The notes below the pieces were generated by a model. That model saw nothing but the letters and a program-made list of their open reading frames with translations, did no database searches and had not been told where the DNA came from. Made by a program: the position numbers and the translations under genes. Source: CBFFRJ01 sp963530515 (GTDB lineage: Bacteria > Pseudomonadota > Gammaproteobacteria > Enterobacterales > Enterobacteriaceae). From it: a stretch of 64,000 nt of DNA. The stretch covers positions 1 to 64,000 of the forward strand of contig CAUSEC010000005.1 of assembly GCA_963530515.1 (NCBI GenBank), given 5' to 3'. Positions 8,076 through 16,868 of this stretch are shown here, in pieces. Numbering within the stretch: position 1 is the stretch's first letter; each line of letters begins with the position of its first letter.

Positions 8076-8531
8076 TTAATGTTCATCCGGGTGAAAACAG
8101 GCGTGAAACCGCGGATTGGTGAGCAGCCAGCCCAGCGCAACTGTATCCACCACCACCAGTCCAACCCCAATCCCTGTTACCGCTTCGCCACTCAACCATA
8201 AAAATGGCTGCCAGAGCAGCAGCGCGATTTGCGCGACGACCAACAACGGGCGTAACGCCTGCCAGAGACGGGGAAGCGCCTGTCTGCGCCCACAAAGGAG
8301 AAAGGCCAGCACCGCAGGTACGCCGGGCAGCAATCCCCACCAGAAGGCATTGTGATCGGGATAAAACAGCGTCAGTAGCGCATCACCCTGTCCGCGCGAG
8401 GCGCCAGCCATCACAAAAAGCACCCAGGTTCGCGCCTGTAACAACAACACACACCAGAATAAAAACGGTAGCCGCAAACGACCATGACTGTCGTAATCGG
8501 CAGGGGAAAACTCAATATTCTTCATCTTCAA
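8076..8531 (-). CDS. yfeZ: Inner-membrane protein YfeZ (DUF2919)
   Basis: Small polytopic membrane protein of unknown function. The 151-residue protein has four hydrophobic segments, starting with LPFLFWCVLLLQARTWVLFV, and matches YfeZ in length. Two start codons are possible (8531 and 8525); neither has a clear ribosome-binding site, and the first overlaps the end of ypeA by 20 bases, so translation is probably coupled to ypeA. yfeY follows after a candidate sigma-E promoter. Confidence 0.9.
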   Translation of the reverse strand: MKMKNIEFSPADYDSHGRLRLPFLFWCVLLLQARTWVLFVMAGASRGQGDALLTLFYPDHNAFWWGLLPGVPAVLAFLLCGRRQALPRLWQALRPLLVVAQIALLLWQPFLWLSGEAVTGIGVGLVVVDTVALGWLLTNPRFHACFHPDEH

Positions 8532-8937
8532 TCAAGCGCTTACCCAGACTCAGCGAATCGGTGTGTTCATACCCCAGCCGCTCATACATGCCGAGCACCA
8601 CGTCGTTATCTTCCCGCACCATGATGTTGATTTTCGGGCATCCACGGGCAATCAGCTTTTTCTCAAGGCGACTTAATAACGCGTTAGCAATTCCCCGGCC
8701 ACGGAATTCCGGATGCACGCCAAGGTAATAGGCCGATCCGCGATGGCCGTCGTAGCCTCCCATCACCGTTCCCACAACTTCGCCGTTCACTTCAGCGACC
8801 AGAAAAAGGCTGACGTCATGATTGATCTTACGCTCGATGTCCATTTCCGGATCGTTCCAGGGGCGCAGCAGTTCACAGCGCTCCCACAGGGTGACTACTT
8901 CGTCAAAGTCTTCCTGGCGAAAAACGCGTATCTCCAT
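8512..8937 (-). CDS. ypeA: GNAT-family N-acetyltransferase YpeA
   Basis: Predicted acetyltransferase with unknown substrate. The 141-residue protein has the GNAT acetyl-CoA-binding signature: a beta-strand YYLGVHPEFRGRGIANALL where RGRGIA is the pyrophosphate-binding loop, and the C-terminal segment MYERLGYE. Length and sequence match enteric YpeA. It is divergent from amiA and overlaps yfeZ downstream. Confidence 0.94.
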   Translation of the reverse strand: MEIRVFRQEDFDEVVTLWERCELLRPWNDPEMDIERKINHDVSLFLVAEVNGEVVGTVMGGYDGHRGSAYYLGVHPEFRGRGIANALLSRLEKKLIARGCPKINIMVREDNDVVLGMYERLGYEHTDSLSLGKRLIEDEEY

Positions 8938-9148
8938 GGTTTACTTGCCCCTTTTAACTGTATTTCTGATGATTATGGCGCGAACCACCGCCGCCGCCAA
9001 TCTCCGGCGAAAGTGAAACGGGGAAATGGCATAATGTCACTCTGTCATGTATTGAAATGAAAAGTAAAACTTTTATCACAACGGACTGTCGTAACGACCC
9101 GGACGATACGATATAACACCAGGGACCATGGATAATAAGACTGACTGT

Positions 9149-10021
9149 ATGAGCACTTCAAAACCTTTAAAAATATTCACCTCGCGCCGTCAGATCCTCA
9201 AAGCAGGCCTTGCCGCTCTGACGCTGACCGGCATGTCGCGAGCCATCGCTAAAGAAGATACCGCCCTCAAAACCAGCAACGGTCACACCCCAGTGAAAGC
9301 CAAAAAAGCTGGCGGTAAACGCATCGTCATGCTCGATCCCGGCCATGGCGGCATTGATACCGGTGCCATTGGCGGTAACGGCTCTAAAGAAAAACATGTG
9401 GTACTGGCGATTGCCAAAAACGTCCGTACCATCCTGCGTAATAACGGGATTGATGCTCGCCTCACGCGCACTGGCGATACCTTTATCCCGCTGTACGATC
9501 GCGTGGAGATCGCCCACCAGCATGGCGCCGATCTGTTTATGTCGATCCATGCAGACGGCTTCACTAACCCCAGCGCCGCCGGGGCATCGGTGTTTGCCTT
9601 GTCGAACCGTGGGGCCAGTAGCGCCATGGCGAAATACCTGTCCGATCGCGAGAACGCCGCGGATGATGTCGCGGGTAAAAAAGCCACCGATAAAGATCAT
9701 CTGCTTCAGCAGGTCCTGTTTGATCTCGTGCAGACCGACACCATCAAAAACAGCCTGACGCTGGGCTCACACATCCTGCGCCAGATTAAGCCCGTTCACC
9801 GCCTGCACAGCCGCAGCACGGAACAGGCCGCTTTTGTGGTGCTAAAATCACCGTCGATTCCGTCGGTGCTGGTTGAAACCTCCTTTATCACCAATCCGCA
9901 GGAAGAAAAGCTGCTTGGTACCACGGCGTTTCGCCAAAAAATTGCCAACGCGATTGCCTCCGGCGTGATCAGTTACTTTAACTGGTTTGATAATCACAAA
10001 GCCCATACGACGAAACGCTGA
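9149..10021 (+). CDS. amiA: N-acetylmuramoyl-L-alanine amidase AmiA
   Basis: Periplasmic zinc amidase that cuts the stem peptide from murein during daughter-cell separation. The product of 290 residues has a twin-arginine signal (TSRRQILKAG near the N-terminus, ending around SRAIA). The Amidase_3 domain carries the zinc ligands His66 (DPGHGG), Glu81 and His134 (SIHADG), and the catalytic Glu243 (LVETSF). The start at 9149 gives the family N-terminus MSTSKPLK; an in-frame ATG at 9128 is only two bases from its AGGGA, too close to work well. The stop overlaps the hemF start by one base. Confidence 0.93.
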   Translation: MSTSKPLKIFTSRRQILKAGLAALTLTGMSRAIAKEDTALKTSNGHTPVKAKKAGGKRIVMLDPGHGGIDTGAIGGNGSKEKHVVLAIAKNVRTILRNNGIDARLTRTGDTFIPLYDRVEIAHQHGADLFMSIHADGFTNPSAAGASVFALSNRGASSAMAKYLSDRENAADDVAGKKATDKDHLLQQVLFDLVQTDTIKNSLTLGSHILRQIKPVHRLHSRSTEQAAFVVLKSPSIPSVLVETSFITNPQEEKLLGTTAFRQKIANAIASGVISYFNWFDNHKAHTTKR

Positions 10022-10923
10022 TGACCCTCCCTGACACCCATGATGTAAAAGCCTTCCTGCTCAAACTGCAGGATAATATTTGCCAGCAGCTGTCTGATAT
10101 TGACGGTGCCACCTTCACCGAAGATAACTGGCAGCGCGAAGCGGGCGGCGGTGGGCGCAGTCGGGTGCTGCGCGACGGCGGGATTTTCGAGCAGGCAGGG
10201 GTGAATTTTTCTCATGTCACCGGCACGGCGATGCCAGCTTCCGCCACCGCACACCGTCCTGAGCTTGCCGGGCGCAGTTTCGAAGCCATGGGGGTGTCAC
10301 TGGTGGTACATCCACGTAACCCCTATGTGCCGACCAGCCACGCTAACGTGCGCTTTTTCATCGCGGAAAAACCAGGTGCCGATCCGGTCTGGTGGTTTGG
10401 CGGCGGCTTTGATTTAACGCCGTTTTATGGTTTTGAAGAAGATGCTCTCCACTGGCATCAGACCGCTCACGACCTGTGTCAGCCGTTCGGGAAAGAGGTC
10501 TATCCACGCTACAAAAAATGGTGTGATGACTATTTCCACCTCAAGCACCGAAACGAGCAGCGCGGTATCGGCGGGCTGTTCTTTGATGATTTGAACACCC
10601 CGGACTTCGACACCTGTTTTGCTTTCATGCAGGCGGTCGGGAACGGCTATACCGACGCTTATCTGCCAATTGTCGAACGTCGCAAAGACATCGAGTACGG
10701 CGAGCGCGAGCGCGAGTTCCAGCTTTATCGCCGGGGCCGTTATGTGGAATTCAATCTGGTGTGGGATCGCGGCACGCTGTTCGGCCTGCAAACAGGCGGG
10801 CGCACGGAGTCGATTTTGATGTCGATGCCGCCGCTGGTGCGCTGGGAATACAGCTATCAGCCGGAAGAAGGCAGCCCGGAGGCTGCCTTGAGTGAGTTTA
10901 TTCGGGTGCGGGAGTGGGTCTGA
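10021..10923 (+). CDS. hemF: Oxygen-dependent coproporphyrinogen III oxidase
   Basis: Heme-pathway enzyme that decarboxylates two propionates of coproporphyrinogen III to give protoporphyrinogen IX, using oxygen. The 300-residue protein is the family's length and shows conserved blocks FSHVTG, VHPRNPYVPTSHAN and WWFGGGFDLTP. It begins in the amiA stop (TGATG overlap), so it is translated from the amiA message. The end converges on eutR with only 11 bases between the stop codons, and no terminator is visible there. Confidence 0.97.
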   Translation: MTLPDTHDVKAFLLKLQDNICQQLSDIDGATFTEDNWQREAGGGGRSRVLRDGGIFEQAGVNFSHVTGTAMPASATAHRPELAGRSFEAMGVSLVVHPRNPYVPTSHANVRFFIAEKPGADPVWWFGGGFDLTPFYGFEEDALHWHQTAHDLCQPFGKEVYPRYKKWCDDYFHLKHRNEQRGIGGLFFDDLNTPDFDTCFAFMQAVGNGYTDAYLPIVERRKDIEYGEREREFQLYRRGRYVEFNLVWDRGTLFGLQTGGRTESILMSMPPLVRWEYSYQPEEGSPEAALSEFIRVREWV

Positions 10924-10934
10924 TCCTACACCTT

Positions 10935-11981
10935 TCACGGATGAACACGGGTTTTTAGCGTCGCCGAGGGCTTCTCGGCGAAAAGCTGCTGGTAATCCGT
11001 CGCAAACTGCCCGAGGTGCCAGAATCCCCAGGTCATCGCCGCGTCTTTCACCGTCTGACACTGCGACCACGGGCTTATCAGCTCACGGCGCACGGCGTTC
11101 AGGCGAATGCGTTTCAGCCAGGCATTCGGGCCAATCCCCAGTAGATGGTGATAGGCGTTCTGCAACGTGCGGCGGCTGACGTGCAAGTGATTGCATAAGT
11201 CCAGCACGGTGACCGGTTCGGTCATATTCTCCAGCACATGCTCCCTGGCTCGCGACAGCAGTCGCCGGTAATGCTGGGTGCTAATGTTTTCCGGCGTCAG
11301 TATCGGGCACGCCTCTTCCAGCATCCCACCTAACATCACCAGCAGATTATCACCGAGCACTTTACGCACTCCCGGCACTTTCAATTCCTGTGGCAACTGG
11401 CTGAAATTTGCCAGCGCCTGCTGGACAAATAGCCATAACGCCGCCTTGTGCTGCGCCCTGACTTCAAGCGCCGGCTGATGGCGCAGCATGTGCAGCAGTC
11501 GCTCAGGCTGCTGGAAGACCGCGGCGTGACGTTCCAGCATATCGTCAGAAATCACTACGCCCAGAATGGTGTAATCATCCGGCGTACTTAGCTCGAACTC
11601 GGTGCCGCCGGGACGTGTGGCGATTTCCGCGCCGCCAATCGCCTGCGGGCCGATAAATCCCATTCTCCCCTTCACCGCCGGAATACCAAACCAGAATGCG
11701 TTAGGCCAGACCAGACACGACTGGCGTAACGCCAGACTGGTGTATTCGCGAAACATCTGAATATCGTCCAGCAGGATCTCCGTCAGTTCGCCCTGAAATT
11801 TGCCGGGGTGAAGTTGATCGTAAAGCTGCTGCCAGGCCGTGATCGTACAGGCGTGTTCATAAACATCCGTGGTCTGCCGGTGATGAAGATTGTCATCCTC
11901 CACCAGCGGCGTCAGTTTCACGTCGCGAGGCCGTGCTTCATGATAAAGATGGTGCAAATCCGCTTTACGGGTCTTTTTCAT
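10935..11981 (-). CDS. eutR: Ethanolamine operon transcriptional activator EutR
   Basis: AraC-family activator that, with ethanolamine and adenosylcobalamin, switches on the eut operon from upstream of eutS. The 348-residue protein has a sensory N-terminal part and a C-terminal helix-turn-helix pair; the first HTH is in VLDLCNHLHVSRRTLQNAY and the second near TVKDAAMTWGFWHLGQFA. The start at 11981 gives MKKTRKADLHHLYH and has GGTGGAG just upstream; an in-frame ATG three codons earlier has no better support. It is the last gene of the operon, 50 bases beyond eutK. Confidence 0.95.
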   Translation of the reverse strand: MKKTRKADLHHLYHEARPRDVKLTPLVEDDNLHHRQTTDVYEHACTITAWQQLYDQLHPGKFQGELTEILLDDIQMFREYTSLALRQSCLVWPNAFWFGIPAVKGRMGFIGPQAIGGAEIATRPGGTEFELSTPDDYTILGVVISDDMLERHAAVFQQPERLLHMLRHQPALEVRAQHKAALWLFVQQALANFSQLPQELKVPGVRKVLGDNLLVMLGGMLEEACPILTPENISTQHYRRLLSRAREHVLENMTEPVTVLDLCNHLHVSRRTLQNAYHHLLGIGPNAWLKRIRLNAVRRELISPWSQCQTVKDAAMTWGFWHLGQFATDYQQLFAEKPSATLKTRVHP

Positions 11982-12031
11982 GATCTCCACCTACACCGGC
12001 AAGCGGATTGCCCGCCGCCTGGCGCTTTCGA

Positions 12032-12508
12032 TTAGATGTTTCTCAAACGGTAACGGCTGCTGCGCTTGCGTAACGCGCCTCGGGCAAAAAGTGACTCCAG
12101 CCGTTGACGAGATTCATTTAGCGTCCAGCCAAAATGTGCCGCCACTTCACCAGCGGTCATTCCCTGCGAGACCGTCGCCAGCAGCGCCAGCAATGGCGGC
12201 TGTTGGCTCTCGGTCGGCGCAGGTGGCGGCTGAGGCGAAAAAGTATCGATCAACCATTCGGTATCGCCATCCGGTCGCCCGATTTCCTTACGGCTTATCA
12301 CCCGACCGCTGCGTGACGCCGCCGCCACGCCAGCGTCCAGCGCCGCCCGGCATGCCGCCAGATCGCCTTCCACCACCAGCGTTAATCTGCCGGGATCGAG
12401 AACCTGATAGCTGAGCAGACGAACGCTGGCGGCTTTCAGCATCGCATCTGCCGCATCAACGGCGGCGACCATGCCATCCACTTCGAGTAATCCCAGAGCA
12501 TTGATCAT
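12032..12508 (-). CDS. eutK: Ethanolamine microcompartment shell protein EutK
   Basis: Minor shell protein of the ethanolamine microcompartment. The 158-residue protein has an N-terminal BMC domain (residues 1-90, beginning MINALGLLEVDGMVAA) and, after a proline-rich linker, a small C-terminal winged-helix-like domain (about 105-158, TAGEVAAHFGWTLNESRQRL). In studied EutK proteins this second domain resembles nucleic-acid-binding folds. It is slightly shorter than the E. coli protein as I remember it, with the difference in the linker. Confidence 0.93.
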   Translation of the reverse strand: MINALGLLEVDGMVAAVDAADAMLKAASVRLLSYQVLDPGRLTLVVEGDLAACRAALDAGVAAASRSGRVISRKEIGRPDGDTEWLIDTFSPQPPPAPTESQQPPLLALLATVSQGMTAGEVAAHFGWTLNESRQRLESLFARGALRKRSSRYRLRNI

Positions 12509-12520
12509 GGCTAACCTCCG

Positions 12521-13180
12521 CTACGCACGCTGTACGGGATTACGGGCAATCTCGATCACGGCATCGCTGAAGGCATTACAGGCAGCTTTACAGGCGGCCT
12601 GACTCCCGGTCAAAAACGCCGCCGAGTAGTTGGTTTCCGATGGCGGCGGCACGTAGGTCACCAGCTTCACGTCGGCAGATTTCAGCGCCGCGTCGATGCC
12701 ATAGGTTGCCTCCAGCGGCGGCGCAACCAGGTAGGCCAGCGGATCCCCTAACACGCAGCCAGCGGTGCCGGATAAATACGAACCCGTGCGCGACACCACA
12801 TGCGCCAGAAAAGCGGTATCTTCGGCATCGTTGGCCCACTGAAACGCTGCGCCGTTTTCAATATAAGCGACCATTGCATCCAGACCGGCCCGCACTTCCG
12901 CCGGGTTAGGGCCACCGAGCATAATCAGCACTTCACCCGCCGTTGGCGATGGCCCATGCGCCGCGCCGGCATACAGCGAGCGTCCGTATACCACCTCCAC
13001 CATCGCCTGTTTCGTCGCTTCGTCTGCGGCAATATAAGTCACATCGTCGGAGTCTGCCGTTAGCAAACCCAGACTGCGGATATGCGGGGGCAATTTAAGT
13101 TGCTGCGCAAAACCGTCGTTGACGGAGGCGATGACGCGCATGGCTTTTACCGCGGGTTTAATCAAATCTAATGCAGGCAT
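12521..13180 (-). CDS. eutL: Ethanolamine microcompartment shell protein EutL
   Basis: Tandem-BMC shell protein that forms pseudohexameric trimers with a gated central pore. The 219-residue protein carries two fused circularly permuted BMC domains (about 1-110 and 111-219), with the conserved N-terminus MPALDLIKPAVKAMRVI. Sequence and length match the family. It follows eutC by 9 bases and precedes eutK by 12 bases. Confidence 0.96.
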   Translation of the reverse strand: MPALDLIKPAVKAMRVIASVNDGFAQQLKLPPHIRSLGLLTADSDDVTYIAADEATKQAMVEVVYGRSLYAGAAHGPSPTAGEVLIMLGGPNPAEVRAGLDAMVAYIENGAAFQWANDAEDTAFLAHVVSRTGSYLSGTAGCVLGDPLAYLVAPPLEATYGIDAALKSADVKLVTYVPPPSETNYSAAFLTGSQAACKAACNAFSDAVIEIARNPVQRA

Positions 13181-13189
13181 AGTGCCTCC

Positions 13190-14074
13190 TTAACGGGTCA
13201 TATTGATGCCGGAGGTTTTCTGTTCCAGCATCCGTTTTGCCAGCTCGACAATCACCGCTGCGGCTTCCACCGGTGGGGTTCCGCCCTTATGAATATTCGA
13301 AATGCAGGTGCGATCCGCCTCAACGGTTGTCGCCACGCTCGGTGCGTACACCGCGTAGCAGGAGAGACTTTCCGACTGGCCCAGCCCCGGACGTTCCCCC
13401 ACCAGCAAGATCACCACCTTCGCGCCGAGAATTTCGCCAATCTGATCTTCAATCTTCACCCGCCCATAGCGCACGAAGAACGGTGTGCCGACCTTTAATC
13501 CGCTCTGGTTGAGTCCGGCCAGCAGCGGCGGCAGGATCTCTTCATAGTTGGCGGTGACCGCATCCGTGGACAGACCATCGGAAATGACCACCTGCACATC
13601 CGGATTCATCACGCACTGCGCCTTGATGGCCTCAATGGCCTCCGGGCTAAGGCGACGCCCTCTGTCCGGACGGGTCAGATAGGTATTTTTGTCGCTGATT
13701 TCTGAACGTACTTCTGCCAGCCCCTGCGCTCTGACCCACTCTTCCGGCACCTCTTTGAGTACCGTGTCTTTCGCCCGCGAGTGGTCAGCAAGAAAACGCA
13801 GCAATGCCTGGGTGCGCGGACGTGGACCGGCGCGACCACTACAGACACGCGCCACCGTACTGCGGCTCAACTCAACCAATACTTCCGGGAGGTGAGGTTG
13901 CTCAACGCCAATCCACGCTTTCGCCTCCGCCGAGCCTAAATCCAGCGCACAGCTTTCGCCGCTGTCGATAATGGCAGTGGCCGGCTGTGCTTCGGGCTGC
14001 GGCGCACTGGCAGGTGGCTGCCCCATCGACGCCATCACGCTGCGGACAATCTCTTCAATCTGTTTTTGTTCCAT
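13190..14074 (-). CDS. eutC: Ethanolamine ammonia-lyase small subunit
   Basis: Light chain of the adenosylcobalamin-dependent ethanolamine ammonia-lyase, which turns ethanolamine into acetaldehyde and ammonia with EutB. The 294-residue protein ends with the family C-terminus SGINMTR and contains the cobalamin-side blocks VISDGLSTDA and ERPGLGQSESLSCYAVY. The N-terminal stretch EQKQIEEIVRSVMASM is a helix of the kind that targets enzymes to the shell. Two adjacent ATG codons (14077 and 14074) share the ribosome-binding site GGGAGA; 14074 gives the usual family start. Confidence 0.95.
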   Translation of the reverse strand: MEQKQIEEIVRSVMASMGQPPASAPQPEAQPATAIIDSGESCALDLGSAEAKAWIGVEQPHLPEVLVELSRSTVARVCSGRAGPRPRTQALLRFLADHSRAKDTVLKEVPEEWVRAQGLAEVRSEISDKNTYLTRPDRGRRLSPEAIEAIKAQCVMNPDVQVVISDGLSTDAVTANYEEILPPLLAGLNQSGLKVGTPFFVRYGRVKIEDQIGEILGAKVVILLVGERPGLGQSESLSCYAVYAPSVATTVEADRTCISNIHKGGTPPVEAAAVIVELAKRMLEQKTSGINMTR

Positions 14075-14091
14075 CATCTTTCTCCCAGTCA

Positions 14092-15453
14092 TCAGAAAAA
14101 CAGCGACGGATCGCCCGCCCGCCGGGTCAGACGGCCGTTGTCCATAAGGCCCATGGTTTCCAGCCAGCGTTCAAACTCCGGCGATGGGCGCAGATTCAGC
14201 AGCTGGCGTACGGTGGCGGTATCGTGGTAGGCGGTGGTCTGGTAATTGAGCATGATGTCATCGCCCAGCGGCATGCCCATGATGTAGTTGCAGCCGGCGG
14301 TGGCGAGCAAAATCATCAGATTTTCATTGAGGTTCTGATCGGCGTCCGCGTGGTTGGTGTAGCAACAGTCGCAGCCCATTGAGATGCCGCTCAGCTTGCC
14401 CATAAAGTGATCTTCCAGCCCGGCACGGATGATCTGCCTGTCGTTATAGAGGTACTCAGGCCCGATAAACCCGACCACGGTATTGACGAGGAAGGGATCG
14501 TAATGGCGCGCCAGCCCGTAGTTGCGGGCTTCCATCGTCACCTGATCGGCGCCGAAATTGGCACCGGCAGAAAGCGCAGAGCCCTGCCCGGTTTCAAAAT
14601 AGAGGCAGTTTTCCCCCGCGATACGGTTAAACTCCGCCCCCACTGCGCGCGCTTCATCGAGCATCGCCAGCTCAACGCCAAACTCTTTTAAGCCCTTCTC
14701 GCTGCCGCAAATACTCTGGAAAATCAGCCCGCCCGGCGCGCCGCGACGAATCGCCTCAATCTGGGTGGTGACGTGCGCCAGCACGCAGCCCTGAGTAGGG
14801 ATGGAAAACTTGTCGATGACCCCGTAAACGGTGTCCAGCACCCGACTCAGGTTTTCCACATCGTCGGTCACCGGGTTAACGCCAATAACCGCATCACCCG
14901 CGCCAAACGACAGCCCTTCGTAGATTTGCGCGGCGATACTTTGCACGTCGTCGCGGGTATCATTCGGCTGCAGACGGCAGCTGAAGGTGCCCGGCAGACC
15001 GATGGTGGTATTGGCCTTTTTAATGATCGGCATCTTCTTCGCTCCGTAGATTAAATCGGCGTTAGAACTGATTTTTGCCACCGCCGCGACCACTTCGGAA
15101 GAGAGCCCTTTGCGCGTGAACGCAATGTCGTCCACCGAGGTTTCATCGCTCAGCACATGCTCGCGCAGTTCGCTGATGGTCCAGTTTTTAATGCGCTGGT
15201 AGGCGGTCTCGTTGATGTCGTCCTGAATGATGCGCGTCACGCAGTCGTCCTCATAAGGGATAACCGGGTTATTGCGGATCTCTGCGACTGTCATTTCTGA
15301 TAGCACCTGTTTTGCCGCCACGCGCTGCTGCGCGTTTTCTGCCGCAACCCCTGCCAGCACATCGCCGGAGCGAAATTCGTTGGCTTTGGCCAGGACATCC
15401 TTAACATCCTTGAACTGATAAACATTGCCGAACAATGTCGTTTTAAGTTTCAT
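14092..15453 (-). CDS. eutB: Ethanolamine ammonia-lyase large subunit
   Basis: Catalytic heavy chain of ethanolamine ammonia-lyase; a TIM barrel that binds ethanolamine and, with EutC, adenosylcobalamin. The 453-residue protein is full length, begins MKLKTTLFGNVYQFK and has the conserved blocks FSCRLQPNDTRDDVQ and SMGCDCCYTNHADADQN. It lies between eutA and eutC. In E. coli K-12 a prophage separates eutA and eutB; here the gap is 11 bases and empty. Confidence 0.98.
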   Translation of the reverse strand: MKLKTTLFGNVYQFKDVKDVLAKANEFRSGDVLAGVAAENAQQRVAAKQVLSEMTVAEIRNNPVIPYEDDCVTRIIQDDINETAYQRIKNWTISELREHVLSDETSVDDIAFTRKGLSSEVVAAVAKISSNADLIYGAKKMPIIKKANTTIGLPGTFSCRLQPNDTRDDVQSIAAQIYEGLSFGAGDAVIGVNPVTDDVENLSRVLDTVYGVIDKFSIPTQGCVLAHVTTQIEAIRRGAPGGLIFQSICGSEKGLKEFGVELAMLDEARAVGAEFNRIAGENCLYFETGQGSALSAGANFGADQVTMEARNYGLARHYDPFLVNTVVGFIGPEYLYNDRQIIRAGLEDHFMGKLSGISMGCDCCYTNHADADQNLNENLMILLATAGCNYIMGMPLGDDIMLNYQTTAYHDTATVRQLLNLRPSPEFERWLETMGLMDNGRLTRRAGDPSLFF

Positions 15454-15464
15454 AAGTCGTTCCC

Positions 15465-16868
15465 TCAGGAAGGAAATGCGAGTGATTTCACCGTCACCGG
15501 CACAACCGATCCGCCAAAAAGAGGCGTACCAATGTCGATATAGTCCCCCGCCCGCACGTGCACTTCGTCAATAATTGCCAGCGGACGGTGGTGTAATTGC
15601 CCACGCAGGATCATGCCCAGCGCTTTGCCAAAATCCTGCTGCGCCACCACCAGCAGGGGAACCGTCGTCGGATAGCGAGCGGCAAACTCGCACAGCGCGC
15701 TAACCGCCATCTGCACCGTGCGATAACGCACCGGCAGCGAAGCAGGCAATCCCAGCACAAAGTCATCCGTCAGCGGGTCGAGATCGAGCAGGTGCAGCGC
15801 CTGCTCCCAGCCGCGAATCAAATCGTCATCGTCAGTGGCAATGGCCACCGGAAGATTGCGCAGCGGCAGGGCAAGGCCGTCCAGCCAGATGGTGCTGCCG
15901 GACAGGGAGAGCGTGTGCGCGCCTGCGCCAATCACCGTGGCGCGCAGAGTCTGTGACGGAAACTGCACCTGCATCTGCTGCAAACATGGATGCTCATGCA
16001 GCGCCAGAGCCAGCAGTGGGCCGATATCGTGAAAGCAGAAAGGATCGGCGGGCGGGTTGCGGTAACATTCGCCCACGCCGCCGGAAAGGGAAATAACATC
16101 CGGCTTAACGTTCGCCGGGAGCGCATCGGTCATCATCAGGGCTTGCGCCAGTGCGGAGAGTTCACCGCTGACAACCTCAACAATCAGGCTGGCCATCCGT
16201 CGTACCACCTGCATCAGTTGGTGGGCATTCAGCGTTTGGGCATCCGTCGCGGCGCCGAGGACCTCATCAACAACCTGCTGCCCCGGCTGATGCGCATAGA
16301 CCACCCGCCCCTGGCCGTCGGTTTCCAGCAGTCTGCCGCCGATGTTCAGACAGGCCGAACCTCTGACTTTACCGGCCTCAAACAGAACGTAGTTAGACGT
16401 GCCGCCACCGATGTCGATATTCAGCACCCGACACAACTTCTGTTCCGACAGGGTTTGCGCCCCGGCACCGTGCCCGGCGATCACCGATTCCATATGCGGC
16501 CCGGCGCTGGCTACCACAAAATCACCAAGCGATTGCGACAGCGCCAACACCGCCGGTCGTGCGTTACGCGTTTTGGCGCTCTCCCCGGTGATGATCACCG
16601 CGCCGCTGTCGACGCTCTCCGGCGCCACGCCTGCCGCCTGGTACTGGGCGAGGATCAGCGCTTTCAGTTCCGCTTCCTTCAGGCCACCCTGTTTATCAAC
16701 CGGGGTAAAGAACACCGGGCTTTGCCAGCTGATGTCGCGTTTGACGAATTCGTAGCGCGGCACCTGGGAAATCGCCGCGCGGTTCACCAGCTCCAGCCGC
16801 GAGAAGATGACCTGGGTCGTGGTGGTGCCGATATCAATTCCGACGCTCACCAGCTGGCGGGTGCTCAT
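15465..16868 (-). CDS. eutA: Ethanolamine ammonia-lyase reactivase EutA
   Basis: ATP-dependent factor that exchanges damaged cobalamin in ethanolamine ammonia-lyase for intact cofactor. The 467-residue protein has an actin/Hsp70-like ATPase fold: the phosphate-1 loop GIDIGTTTTQ (10-19) and a second nucleotide loop in LNIDIGGGTSNYVLF. Intact, full length and in frame. It overlaps the end of eutH by 4 bases (ATGA). Confidence 0.96.
   Translation of the reverse strand: MSTRQLVSVGIDIGTTTTQVIFSRLELVNRAAISQVPRYEFVKRDISWQSPVFFTPVDKQGGLKEAELKALILAQYQAAGVAPESVDSGAVIITGESAKTRNARPAVLALSQSLGDFVVASAGPHMESVIAGHGAGAQTLSEQKLCRVLNIDIGGGTSNYVLFEAGKVRGSACLNIGGRLLETDGQGRVVYAHQPGQQVVDEVLGAATDAQTLNAHQLMQVVRRMASLIVEVVSGELSALAQALMMTDALPANVKPDVISLSGGVGECYRNPPADPFCFHDIGPLLALALHEHPCLQQMQVQFPSQTLRATVIGAGAHTLSLSGSTIWLDGLALPLRNLPVAIATDDDDLIRGWEQALHLLDLDPLTDDFVLGLPASLPVRYRTVQMAVSALCEFAARYPTTVPLLVVAQQDFGKALGMILRGQLHHRPLAIIDEVHVRAGDYIDIGTPLFGGSVVPVTVKSLAFPS

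Noticed and set aside
9064..9082. CpxR-like box before amiA (GTAAA-ACTTT-TATCA)
   Set aside because: Only the first half matches GTAAA-N5-GTAAA; Cpx control of amiA is known in E. coli but this sequence does not show it clearly.
15440..15480. Trace of a prophage or attachment site at the eutA-eutB junction
   Set aside because: Looked for because K-12 carries one there; the 11-base gap is clean and both genes are intact.
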